Shown: piece after piece, positions 45,705 to 57,863 of the stretch
Numbering within the stretch: the stretch's first letter is position 1
Layout of the letters: each line of letters starts with the position of its first letter
NCBI GenBank assembly: GCA_003255025.1
Contig: QANY01008720.1
Span: forward strand, 1,948,605 to 2,012,604
DNA length: 64,000 nt
Direction of reading: 5' to 3'
From: Datisca glomerata
Taxonomy: Eukaryota > Streptophyta > Magnoliopsida > Cucurbitales > Datiscaceae
Notes under the pieces: model-generated
The model's database searches: none
Seen by the model: only the letters and a program-made list of their open reading frames with translations
What the model was told of the DNA's origin: nothing
Position numbers and translations under genes: made by a program

Positions 45705-48700
45705 TTATCTTGCCATGGGTCGAGACTCATCAACCACTGCAGCAGAAATCATCTCAATAGAATCTGTTGATTGAAGAGGACTGCCTTGTTTTCCATATAG
45801 TTCTGGTGCCAAACAACCCTTTAGCTCAGCTACCACCTGATTCATAGTTGGCCTATTCTCTTGCTCCATTTTAACACAGTTCATTGCAATTTCCACAGCT
45901 CTCCAAACAGAGTTCGTATTATAGTTTCCTTTTAACCTTGGGTCAACTATATTTTTAATATCTCCATTTGCGATCATAGAACTAACCCATTTAGTTATAT
46001 GAACCATGTCTTGGCCCTGGGTTCTTGTTACCACTGGTCGACAAGTAATTATCTCCAATAGAGCAACTCCAAAGCTATATACATCACTTTTCTCAGTCAG
46101 CCTATTTGTTCTATAGTATCTGCAAGCCAAAGCATTGAATTCAGCTTTTGAAAAGGAAATGCCAACATTACCTACTTGTTTAAAATGAGAATACTTACTC
46201 GGGATCGAGGTAGCCCGGAGTGCCAGCAACAACCGTGGAGATATGGGTGCCTTCAACTGGGTTGATCTTGGACAGACCAAAATCAGCAAGTTTTCCTTGG
46301 AGATTCTCAGTCAACAATATATTCGTTGTTTTCACATCTCTATGGATAATTGGCGGTTGGCAATTATCATGCAGATACTCTAACCCTGCATTTTCAAAGT
46401 TTTGCCTTTCAATACAGATAATTAAAAGCAGCTAGAAGTTATAAAGAAGTTAAATTGAAGCTTAAAGAACCTTGTGCTGAGTCCGTCGCTATTCGAAGTC
46501 TTTCTTCCCAAGTTAGGACCTTTGGACTACTCTCTATGTATGCAGAATTGAAATGGCAAAAAGGAAGAAGTTAAACATGGTTTTGTTAAGCTAAAGAGGA
46601 AAATATGTTATGATCAAGTTCTAGTTACACGAAAAACCTGAAAGGTGCTCTGCTAAGTTTCCCTTGGCCATATATTCATAGATCAGACCAATATTAGTAC
46701 CCTCATTGAAATAGCCAACAAGATTTGTCAGGTTTCTATGGTGAACTCTCATTAAAAGTTTTACCTGCCATTTACGAAGTAATATATTAAGTAATTGGTG
46801 AAAATTAGTTGAGCTTAACTAAGTTACTTCAAGTGACCATATTAAGTTAAAATATCGTACCTCAGCTAGAAATTGCTGATAACCTCTTTCAAATTGTTGT
46901 TCACTTTGAGTGGTTGTGGAGAGCACTTTCACAGCCACTTGAATATCATCTATGAAACCATGATAGACTGTTCCAAATCCTCCTCTACCAAGAGTTGTCT
47001 TAAAATTATTGGTCATCTTCACTACCTCAGCATACGAAAATTGTCGTCTTTTTGTTTCAAATGAATCAGGCGCTTGAGTGCTAGCTCGTCCTATAGATTG
47101 AATCTCGACATATGATTCTGGTTGGATAACCTTTTTATCTGGTTTACTGGTCGATGATTTACGTCTCCTACAAACAAATAGTATGATGACAATGACAATG
47201 ACAATGGCGACTAATCCACCAATGGCTGCAACTATTGGAATAACAATATTGTTCTTCTTCTTCTCCTTGTCTCCTGGTAAACATGAACTGTCTGCACATG
47301 CATCTAGCTTTGGATTCCCTGCAAAACTACATCATCAAACCGAATTCACTAAATATCAGTTATATATGTTGTTCCAACGGTAATGCATTTCATAGTGCGT
47401 CCGAAACATTTAAAAGCATACAGGAAAATGATGCAAAAGATAAAATAAAATGCATTTAAGCCAAAAGCAGACCTTAACAATAATGAACCATCTTTAGATC
47501 TCTTAATAAGGCCAGGCGGAATTGAACCATTGAGCATGTTGTTCTCCAAGTTTCTGCAAAGAGTGAGAAAACATGAAATCTCCTTTCTGTCAAAAAGAAA
47601 TGTCTGCATATACTATACTAGATTTCAAGAAACTTCTTACAGGACTTTTAGGTTCTCCAATCCAGACAAGAAAGCAGGCACTTCTCCTGTTAAGTTATTG
47701 TTCGATAAGTCCCTGAAATGACATAATTCAACGTATTAATACCGTCTGCTAGTCATCGTTGCCGTCAAGTTTTTAAAGAGATGCTTACAGAGTTTGTAGA
47801 AATGGTAAGTTGGATATGTCAGGAGATATCACACCGGTCAATCCACTTGAGGACAGGTTCCTGAATTCAGATTTCAGTGTATGTTTAAACCAACGTTAAC
47901 GAATTAACATTACTTCTTTTTTTCAAAAGACATTGAAAATAACACTTACAGGAATGTGATTCTAGGTGGTTCATCATCGCTACAATTTAGACCAGCCCAC
48001 GGGTATGCCTTTGGGAAACATGGATCACTTTGCCAGCTCTTCTTTAGTCCATACGTTGACTTTATTTTCTTAATCGCATCCACTAATTTTCAATTTGCAC
48101 AAGGTTTAAAGGAGACTTAAATTAGAGCATAATTTATATTGGAAGAACCTTCTTAACAAGCTCTTGTGCAGTCACTTGGAAATAGTCAAATCTATCCATA
48201 TTCACAAATACACTAAACTGTCTCTTGTATTAAGAGCATGATATCTGATATAAACGAACATAATCAGAGTAAAAAAGACAACGTACCGTCGGCTTTGTAT
48301 GTTTGTAAGGCAGAGAAAGTTATGGATGTATACAACTCTATAGCATTGATGATTGGAGGAAGGGTTGAATTGTCAGAACTGACGAGGGATATCTTATAGG
48401 ATCCTCCAGTTTTAGGTGTTGGGGTAAATATAGAGGTTGCAGATAAGTATTTAGGAACAAGATATTCGTATGCAACATCCCCATTAATAACGACGTTGAA
48501 TCCCCTGGACTGGTTGGCTTCAAGCTTAACAACTTCGGCAAAGTACATGTAGATATAGTATTTAGTAGTTGCAAGAGATGGTTGAAAGGAGAGGTCCATC
48601 GTACCGCTGCCATCTGTAGGTGTGGCAGCTGTGCGCAGGACATCAGACGGAATTTGATAATTATCGAAGGGATCAACATTAGATGGAGTACTTAATATTG

Positions 48701-49579
48701 TCCAATCAGAGTCCGTATAACGTCCCCAAATGCGATCATATACATCAGAATCAAACCTGTGAAACAATTTGCAAAAAAGAAAGGCCTAAGCATACAGAAC
48801 ACAGAATTGGTGCGAATTGGTGCGTCAACAGGAGAAGTGGCACAATCACATGACTAACCTGATTGAATAATTGTAAGTGGAACCGATATCCGACCGGCGA
48901 AGAAAATTTAATGATCCTGATACAGTCTTGTAAGTATTGTTAGGCAGAGGCCTAAGTTCAATGGACGAAATGAACGGCGTTCCGTGGCCAGTGTTGATGA
49001 TACAAAGATCTACTTCTTTTTTTGTGGGTACATGTATGATGTCTTGGTAGTCACTATCGAATTCAGTAGTTAATTCCACAGTATACCAGTAATCAGATTC
49101 GAAATAGAGATCAAATTGGGGAGGCTGATTCAGCCCATCATAATTGCCGTACCAAAAACTCGCTCGAATCAAATACTTGGTGCCTGCACTGACGCTTATG
49201 GTATAACAATTCCTGATTCCTTGTGGAAAGCTTCTGAGATACCAATAGTGCTGCCTATGGGTGTCTCTGAAACTAGAACTCAAATACTTGCTTTCCCCAC
49301 TGTCAATGTATCTCGCATCCGAAATGTAATCGAGTTTTGTATCATCTTCTGTATAGCTTTCATTGGGTGGCAGCCCACAATCCAAGCTTATAAAGCCTGG
49401 AACAAAGAGTGACTGAAGCTAAATATATGATCAAAGACTGTTGATTGAAAAAGACTAATTAACATTTTCAGGTTGAGATAAGCTGAATTACCTGATTGAT
49501 CCTGAGCCTGGACACGAATTAAAAGAGCAATGTAACCAATAAGAACACCAAAGATTAAACCTCTCAGTCCTCTCATCAT
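45705..49579 (-). CDS. Malectin-like LRR receptor kinase 2 (LRR-I subfamily)
   Basis: Tandem paralogue of the gene at 29-33 kb; predicted 903 residues. Exons, minus strand: 49492-49579, 48859-49396, 48287-48756, 47950-48082, 47789-47860, 47641-47712, 47473-47553, 46861-47326, 46638-46764, 46471-46533, 46199-46385, 45705-46119. All junctions are GT-AG and in phase. Every exon length equals that of gene 1 except exon 11, one codon shorter (INPVEGTH where gene 1 has IIPNEGGTH). Signal peptide begins [15 protein letters not shown]; the malectin-like domain begins [11 protein letters not shown]; four LRR exons follow, then a transmembrane helix near [16 protein letters not shown]. The kinase has [35 protein letters not shown] and the normal DPEYY. 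All catalytic residues are present, so this is the more conventional of the pair. It would act at the plasma membrane; the ligand is unknown. Confidence 0.94.
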
Positions 49580-49644
49580 GACCCTTCTTGGGTCACTATT
49601 TGCTGATAAGAAAGTAGAGGAAGAAAATCAACTCTAGGCTTAGG

Positions 49645-49652
49645 CCTATATA
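49645..49652 (-). promoter_or_regulatory. TATA box of receptor kinase 2
   Basis: TATATAGG on the minus strand lies about 66-73 nt before the ATG at 49,579, at the same distance as in the other two copies that retain exon 1. Confidence 0.7.
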
Positions 49653-50878
49653 CATATTATAAGGAAGTAAACGAATGATTTATTCAAAGTCAACTTCTTA
49701 TTGTTCGGAAATATTCTATAACAACATGGCAGAGGAGACAAATAGCATCATTCCCACATCTCAATTCTGATTTGTGGTTGTTGTTAGTTTGACTAACTAA
49801 GATTAACGTCTTCCAAAAGAAGTTCATATAGCAGCTAAACTTTTACCCAAATTACGAGTGTAAGTTGCTGTACGACACGAATGTTCGTCTCTTGCATACT
49901 ACAAAACATCAACTAGAGGCATAATAGCTATATGGAACACCATTAAGGTCGACTGTAACAAATCATTTTTTCCACTACTATAAGTCCTGGAACAAATAAG
50001 TCAAAGCCTATTGAAAATTAGACGTTTGCTGGAAGCCCAACTGAATTTTCTTCATCGGTTTCAAGGAATAGCAAGCGTAGAAAATTTTATTATGGGAAGT
50101 AGTCTCTGTTTTTTTACAACAATATTATGGGTAGACGACCAAGTCATTTCTGACCAAAGAGAACAACTTAATTTTATTATATCTACTAGAAATTCAACGA
50201 GTCTGTCAGCAAGATTGTGCTGTAACATCATGATGAAAATACAATTTATATTTTATGGGGAAATCATGATCCTCCATGTTGAGATTTTCAGATCAAGATG
50301 ATAATGTTATTATTTCAAAGGTCAACTTCAATGCTGGCAGTTTTTCTCTCAGCATTAAGTTGGGGCAAATATACGTCATTAGATCTTTTGAAATAGATTT
50401 GAGCCGTTAGATACATTTAAAAGCCTTGGACTTGCTTAACCGGTACCAAAAAAAAGAGACAAAATATCATTCAAAAACCTCAAACCTCCAAACCCGCGCT
50501 CACTTCTTCTTCTCTTACATTCTCAAAGAAAATTTTCAACATCAAGAATTGTTGCATCAAATCCGGTGGACTTCATTTTCTCATTATCGTCTCTCAATCA
50601 CCCATTTCGTTGCTTCTATCATTGCTTTAAAATCAAATGTATGCTTTTGGATTTTCACGTTTGAGTTTTTTTCTGGTAAATTCATCTTAGGTTTTTGTTT
50701 TGTTTCTCTAATTTATCTTTTGGCATCTTTTTGAGTTGTTATGCATTGTTCAAAGTGAATAAGAATCAAAAGTGAATTTTTCTAGAGCAATCTGGAGTTG
50801 ATTGTGGTTGATGTGATTTTTACGTGTTATGGAAAATAGGCTACAATAGCCATCTTTAAGCCACGGGTTGCTAGGATG
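49653..50878. other. Upstream region of receptor kinase 2, no further gene
   Basis: The part to about 49,980 shares blocks with the other family promoters. Beyond that the short open frames at 50,011-50,301 and 50,426-50,734 have no domain I recognise. Confidence 0.45.
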
Positions 50879-51564
50879 TAGGAGTGTAAACGGTTCGGTT
50901 CGGTGTAGTTTTGAATGTTTTAGTTTTGAATGTTTTAGTTTTGAATGTTTTAGCGAACCGAATCGCAAATGTGGTTTATAAAAAATAAGAACCGAACCGA
51001 ACTGGTCAGAATGAAGAAACCGCGCCGAACCAAACTGTCAAATTTTTTTCTAAACCGCACCGAACCAGTTCAAACCGGTACAATAAACATGATAAGTTCT
51101 ATTGAAAACAAACAAGTCTTAGTTTGAACAATTTCCTGAAAATGTAAATTTTCATGTGGAAACAAAGAAAAAAGAATTGAGATCATTCTAATCCAAAGTT
51201 CTATTAATAGATTATAAATACAATCAGAAAACAATAAAATCCTCATTAGCATTAGAAAATTCATAAGGCAAAAAAATAAAATACAAACTAAAAAAAATAC
51301 AAACGAGTATGAGAGAGAGTGAGTAAGGAAGTGGAGAAAATATTTATGGATTAGGGTTAGGGTATTGTGAAAATCTCTTTATATATTGAATATGCGGTTC
51401 GGTTTGGTTCGGTGCGATTTCTTCATAAAAACCACAGACTGAACTGAACCGTGCACTTATCACATATCAGGGACTGAACCGAACCGTCTAAAACGTTGAG
51501 ACCGACCAAACCGCATCAGTTCGGTCCGGTTCTGTCGGTTTTAGCGGTTTTTCTTACACCCCTA
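50879..51564. mobile_element. Non-autonomous hAT element with 8-bp duplication
   Basis: A 686-bp element has imperfect terminal inverted repeats. The left end starts TAGGAGTGTAAACGG and the right end, reversed, starts TAGGGGTGTAAG. Flanking octamers CTAGGATG (50,871-50,878) and CTAAGATG (51,565-51,572) differ at one base; an 8-bp duplication is the hAT hallmark. Subterminal GGTTCGGTTCGG and AACCGAACCG motifs recur at both ends. Three copies of a 15-bp unit, GTTTTGAATGTTTTA, lie near 50,910-50,955. It has no transposase frame. Confidence 0.87.
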
Positions 51565-51572
51565 CTAAGATG

Positions 51573-51890
51573 GGAGTGATCGCCATGCTAACATGGCGAT
51601 CCCTTCACATCATGGCGACTGGTAGCCCCTCTGATGGCGATCGTAAAGTAATTGCCATCTATGTGTCTCTCGAATACGTGCTGGAAAAAATGCACAGGTC
51701 ACCATGTCGAGGGCACGAGTCGCCAAGTTGGGAATCGATCGGCATGTGATGCATGGCGATCGCCTTCCATCTGGGCAATTCAAAGCCAACTAATGGCAAT
51801 CAGTTCTTGATCACCATCTATGTGTTGACGTTTTCTGGCCCTCTGACGGCGATCATAAAGCCATTGCCTGCCATCATTCCACCCATCCAA
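51573..51890. repeat. Cluster of GGCGATC-type motifs
   Basis: About ten variants of TGGCGATC, or its complement GATCGCCA, occur on both strands within some 320 bp. Clear cases are near 51,577, 51,599, 51,635, 51,755 and 51,848. Spacing is irregular, so this is not a simple tandem repeat. The sequence is more GC-rich than its surroundings. Confidence 0.55.
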
Positions 51891-52144
51891 TGACATGTAT
51901 TGCCACATCCTAGCATGCCACATCCTTTATTGTGTTGAAAATTATCCAACCCATGACACGCTAATTTGATGATATTAATATTTCTTTCACATGGTTAACA
52001 CGAATGTGAACGTCAAGAAGGGACTGAGTGATTTCATTGCCTTTTCATAATGATTAATTGAATTCACCAATTTAATTGTACATGTTTTCATATTAATGGT
52101 TGTAATGTTACTATTATTTTTTTTCTAATTAAAACAATAAGAAA

Positions 52145-53133
52145 AAATATGTTGCATTCAAGGCTTTAGGGGTAAAGTTTCCAGGTGATGTAAGTATGTT
52201 TTGTTTAATAATTCATACGACATGGAATTGATAAAAGTTGATGTAATTTAAGTGAGTTTATGGTATGCACAACTGGTGACAATATGGGATAACATGATGA
52301 AGGATGAGAAGATCCTTTATTACAAGGATGCTAAAATTGAAGCTCTTGAATGCGGAGTGCAACAACCCAGTGTTAGTGGTGAGCATGAAAGTGGAACTTG
52401 CTCACATGCTACATACTTGAGAAGTTTGTGGATCTTGTTGTAATAATTGATTAGAGGAAGATGATAGTGTAGCAGAGATGGAGTTAGGAGAGTTCTTAGA
52501 GTTACATTATCACATGTTGAAGAGGAGTTTCTTGAAGCAATTATTAGGTTGCGTCGATCCGGCTACCTGCACACTAAATGTCCATGGGTCGACATCCAGT
52601 GTGACGGTAGCCGATGCGAGTTCTATAATCAGTATCGTCGACGATGATGAAGAGATTAAGTTCGATGGTGAATTGAATGATGCAAAAGATCTAAGGGCGA
52701 AGATGTTGAACGCTCAAGGAGATATTTTGGTGAGTACCTTCAAGAAATACTTCATCAAGGAGTCAGACGGTTCTATTACCCCTCAATCAAAACTAGTGGT
52801 CAGTCATTCATGGTTTCACTTTGTGGAGACACCTACGACAATCCGTGAGAAGAATTGGGCTAATACTTGTTTTCAAGATTTTGTGGATGGTGTCATGAGG
52901 TTTCAAAAGAATCACCACACAAGAGTTACTGGATGCATGTTATTTATCCAGGTAATAAATTTTGTTACATTGAGCCTCTTCACATGATAATAAACATAAC
53001 TATACTCATAAGTTCATTTTGTTGCAGCATTTTTAATTGGAGAAGTTGAAATGTGTTGGAGAATTTGTTGATAGGGAGCAGCCTTCACTATTTTTGTGGA
53101 ATGACCAAGTTATTTCAAAAGTGATGAAGTATG
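52145..53133 (+). pseudogene. Unrecognised multi-exon coding relic
   Basis: Exon-like blocks are separated by plausible GT-AG introns: one ending near 52,190, 52,251-52,443, 52,478-52,951 and one from about 53,029. The third gives a 169-residue open frame starting MELGEFLELHYHML, with an acidic patch (DDDEE) and SHSWFHFVETPTTIREKNW. Near 52,915 an alternative frame (SYWMHVIYP) reads better up to a GT donor, suggesting a frameshift. Stops between the second and third blocks suggest decay. I do not recognise the family. A transposon-borne gene is possible, but no catalytic triad or transposase motif is visible. The copia element at 53,134 cuts it. Confidence 0.45.
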
Positions 53134-55138
53134 TGTTAGGGGTTATGCCCTCAAAGCATGTGTATTGACATTTTGATATAAAATTTAAAGAGGATTACAT
53201 TTTCTTATAATTGTTTTTTAAAATTATTGTTGAATAATTTATATAAATATTCATTAATGAGACTATGATCTTGTATTAGTACGAGAGGATTAAGATCATA
53301 GATAATGAATAAAATTATCAGCAATATATTAAAGTATGTAATCTTTAATGAATTGTTGCTAGTACAATTCACTAAACATTATGAATGCGTTTGATCTAGA
53401 TCCGGATCATTGATGTGGATAGACATTTTAGTGAAGGTATTTTATATAATAAGATTATATATGACAGGACCGATATGAATTAATATCTTTATTAACGTGT
53501 CGTTTATCATAAAGATTTAATACACATCAATTCGATGATCATATGTACATCAGTCTAAATCCTGAGTAGTCATGAACTTCTATGAATGTCTACATGATCG
53601 TTAAGGTTTGTTTGTTAAACAAGCTAGTGACTTTTGTTTTGGAGATACAGTAATGTAGATGGCTTGGGATATGATCGTACAAGATTTGGAATCTAAGCTT
53701 TCCTAACGGATCGTATATTGGTTCCCTTAAGTGTTAGTTCTGGAACTGAATGGTTATTGAGCTCAAATTTTGAAATAAGATTATAAATTAGTCATTCACT
53801 AGTGGATAAATTGTACTTAAGGATCAAGAGACAATTAGAAGGATAAAACAGTAATTTTGATCAGTTCTAATTTACGAACTAATAATTGGAGGACAGAACT
53901 ACATAAAATGATTATGCCAGTGGACTACATGAGAATACTTTGTAAATACATTTTATAATCTCTAAGAGTGTAATTCCATATTTATAGTGGACTAATAATG
54001 GAATTAATAAATAATATTATTTAATTAAAAAAATTAATTAATAATCTAGTTCATTGAAGCTTAAGATTATAGGTCCATGGTCCCCAAGTCACCTCTATAC
54101 TACGCTGTCTAGAGTGTGAGTATTTTAGGACATGAGAAAATGACTGACTTGCAAAAGAAATTTTTATTTTGGGGCAAGTACATAATCATGAGATAATTAT
54201 GTATGATTAATTAATTAAGAATTATTTAATTAAATTATTTTTAAATTTAAATAAAATTTTTGANGAGATAGAATATCTAATTTATGAAATCAGATAATTA
54301 AATTATTATTAGATAATAATTTAAATCAACTAAATATTTTATTTGTGAAATAACAGATAAGCTAGTTGATAGAGATAATCAGATATGTTAATTTCGAATT
54401 AACTGATATCTAGATAATTATCTGATTAAAATAAATATTTAATTCACAGTAATTGTCACATGTCAATCTTTGATAGGGTATTGGAAATTAACATGGACTA
54501 TTGTAGTGCCACATGATACTATAGTAGTGAGTGTGCAACACTGAAGTGTCACATGGCACTACAGTGGTATCGTGAGGCACTATGCTGGCTCACGACACAC
54601 TATAGTTGTGCACAATTGCAGTGAGTCCCACTGTAATTGGTAATTTAACAATTAAATATTATTTCAATTTATTCCTAAAATATGATACACTATTATATAG
54701 AACATACACATATATTATTCTAATGGCCTTAGAGGTTGAAAGAAGATGAGAGAATCAGTTGATCAGATCATCAGTTCATCAATCGAATGTTGAATTGAAA
54801 ACACGATTGGTGTTAGAGAGATTTTCTTCTATGATTAAATGTTAGTCAAATATCTAAAAGACGTTCTTTTAGAGAACCATCTCACTAAAAGTCATTCTCA
54901 GTAAATCTCTAGATCTCATGTGTTAAGAACATTTGGAGGCTGAAAATGTGTCTTGTAATCTTGGTGTGGATCTCGGAGTCTACTGATCGTTGTGATGATT
55001 TTGTAGGAACGGAGGTATATGATTTTTAATATTGTATGTTGTAAATTCAACTTACAAATATATAATGGATTCTGTCTGATTGAAAAAGAGTTTTCAATAA
55101 AAGTTTATTGGGTTACGCTTTGTTTTAATTTTTCCTAG
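53134..55138 (+). repeat. 5' LTR of the third copia element
   Basis: It matches 60,869 to about 62,910. It includes a stretch of about 85 bp near 53,850-53,930 that is absent from the right LTR. Near 54,500-54,610 are repeated CACATGGCACTACAGT-like blocks with inverted-repeat character. One undetermined base (n) is at 54,264. Confidence 0.85.
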
Positions 55139-56940
55139 ATCTTGTGTAAGCCAAATTGAGGCGTAAAATTTTTTGTAATTTTATTTTGAATATTATTGTA
55201 ATTATTTCGAATGTGAGAAGAGGAAGAATGCACGAGACGAATGGAAATTTTTTTGTATTTACACTAAAACACTGTTCATCCACAAAAATATTGTTCATCA
55301 ATGAAAACACTGTTTCACGCCAGAAATTTTCTGTTCTGGCAGAGGTGAACAATGCCGACGGTGAACAGTGGCTGTCCGGCGGTAAGACAGGGAACGATGG
55401 TGATGGCCGGCGATCGGAGAGTCTTATCGTCAGTGACAACTATTGTCACATTTTAGAAAAGTTTTCAACAAACCATGCAACCAACTCTATCACCTAAGTG
55501 TTTTACCAAAACCCAAACTCTTATAATTATCCATTTAAATTTTGAAATTAATGTAATTTAAAAATTTATTAATTAATTTTTTGATTTTATGAAATTAAAA
55601 ATTAATAGGTTGATTGGGTTTGACCCAAATTTGTCCAAATTAAACAAAGTGTTTATTCGACAAAGTCAAAGTGAACTATATTGAAAAGACTAATTATAGA
55701 AATTGTTTTAATTAAGAAAAATAGTTTTTCTAATTAAAAATTGTTTTGTTCAAAGCTTGAAGATTATGAAGATGAACATGAGAGGGAGATGCAATATTTG
55801 GGAAATATGTATTCTTAAAGTCCATTTTGTAATTTTATTTCTTTATTTCAAGGGCTGTAATTTAGAAAATACTCAATTATCACTCGGTCCATTATTATTT
55901 TATTTAATTGTTAAATAATTATTTAATTGTTATATTTGATCACATATCCATGCATTAGTCGATCACATGTCATACGTAAAAATCCCACACAGTTTATTCA
56001 ATCATGCATCTCATCTGTAGAAACATGATTTATTAGAATTGTCCTAATATGTTTATATGTATTACTTTATAAAATCAATCGCATGTAAACTGCTAAGTTT
56101 TAACTACTTAAAACTTGATGATCAGACAACACTAAAGATTATAGTAACATTTATCTTAACTGACTTTAGTAAAAGAGTTTTATTAAAGTTTGATGAATAA
56201 AATTAATTAGTTAATCTAAGTTTACTTAACTATGACATAGGCTCTTTAGAAAGTTAAATGAACTTAGACCAATGAGATTGGATTAACTAATAATTAAATA
56301 TTCATAAAATTATTAATTTAACTAGTAATTAATTTAAAATTAATTGATTAGTTAAAATAGAAACACATTATCATAAAATAGTTAGTGGGAAAAAGTTTAC
56401 ATGTCAATGTAATCTGTGGTCTTCGTCACTAGTACAACACCGTGAAGTGCAGTGAGGGCCTCGAGATGGCTTTGTTTTCATCCTATAAGGAAGGTTTCGA
56501 GCTATACCAATACCATGGTTGAGCTTCTTAAGAAGATAAGAGGAAGTGATGTAGTTTAGTTTTGAATGACCGTAAGACGTCATATTCTAAATGAAGTCAT
56601 GAAATCTAAAATGATGGGTTACACTCACAAAGTCACAATTAAGATTTCATCTGGATAGTTGTAACTTGACCAAACAAGCGATACCTTATTGTTAAAAGAG
56701 AACATATGAGATATTTTAAATTTTAATTAATAAGGATGATAATGTCTCATAGTTAGTCTGAGATTAATCTGACCGACTCTAAGGCTGCAGATTAATCGTT
56801 GGGTTATTTTATCGTGATTAGTAAATGCTAAATTTATGTGTTTATTATTTGCATTCCTGTATCACGTTTATTTTTCAAATTATAGATATTTATCAATTAT
56901 ATTGAATCATGTATGTTTTAAATTTCAGTTATTAATATTA
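55139..56940 (+). other. Leader of the third copia element
   Basis: Non-coding leader of about 1.8 kb. It contains a GC-richer block at 55,340-55,430 and the stretches TGGGTTTGACCCAA (about 55,614-55,628) and CAAAGCTTGAAGATTA (55,751-55,766). Both are shared with the leader of the minus-strand copia element. The 113-codon open frame at 55,156-55,497 has no recognisable domain. Confidence 0.7.
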
Positions 56941-57863
56941 TCTCTACCACGGGCAACCCTAACACTACTTTACTCGCACTTGAGAAATTGAATGGTGATA
57001 ATTTCATACATCAGAAATCAAATATGAACTTAATGCTGATTTGTGAGAACCATAAGTTCATTCTTACTGAGAAATGTCCTTAGGAACTCGCTATTAACGC
57101 CCATAAGATTATTAGGGTCAAATATGATGTTTGGATCATATCAAACAACAAGGTGAAGTGCTACATGCTTGTGAGCATGAATGTTGTTCTGAGAACCAAG
57201 CATGAAAGCATGGAGACTGCCAATGAGATTATGGAATCTTTACAGGCAATGTTTGGACAGCAATTTGATCAAAGTCATCATGAGGCCACTAGGAGCTATA
57301 TGACAACTAAGATGAGGAATGATACTTTTATTCAAGAACATGTTTTGAACATGATTAACATAATACACGAGGCAGGAGTACATGGGGTGACCATTGAAGA
57401 GTGGACTCAAGTTAGCATCATACTAGAGTCACTCACACCAGCTTTTTCAGGGTTCATGACCAACCATGTTATGAAAAAGTTACAATTCTACATGACCCAA
57501 TTGTTGATTGACTGCAGACTTTTATGTCACTCAACCTTAGAATGACCAAAGAGGGTGAGACAAATGTTATCGAGCAAAAGCCTTCTTCCAATATTGTTAA
57601 GAACAAGAAAATGAATAAGAACAATGGACAAGAGTAAGAACAAAAGAGGAAATAAAGCCAAGAAATCGTTGAAAGCCAAGAAATCGTTGAAAGCCAAGAA
57701 GAACAAGAAAGACATCAAGCCCAAAGGAAAGTGCTTCCACTGTATGGTTAAAGGTCATTGGAAGAGAAATTGTAAAAAGTATCTTTCTGAGCTGAAAAAG
57801 AAAGGTAAATATGATTTACTTGTACTTGAAGCTTATTTAGTGGAATATGATTTGTCATCATGA
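56941..57863 (+). pseudogene. gag of the third copia element
   Basis: Begins around LLALEKLNGDNFIHQKSNMN near 56,975, a gag N-terminal block similar to that of the minus-strand copia element. The main open part at 57,153-57,545 contains IMESLQAMFGQQFDQ. A lysine-rich linker repeats AKKSLKAKKSLKAKK. The nucleocapsid zinc knuckle CFHCMVKGHWKRNC at 57,732-57,773 keeps all four ligands (CX2CX4HX4C). Frame changes upstream of 57,153 and near 57,545 prevent one continuous product. Confidence 0.88.

Noticed and set aside
50409..50878. Possible gene start upstream of the hAT element
   Set aside because: The open frames are short, with no domain or convincing splice pattern.
52867..53049. Reading the relic near 52.9 kb as a Ulp1-type protease
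   Set aside because: Only a weak resemblance (SYWMHVIYP); no His-Asp-Cys triad can be located.
55156..55497. 113-codon open frame in the copia leader
   Set aside because: It has no recognisable domain, lies in the non-coding leader between LTR and gag, and has no counterpart frame in the related leader.
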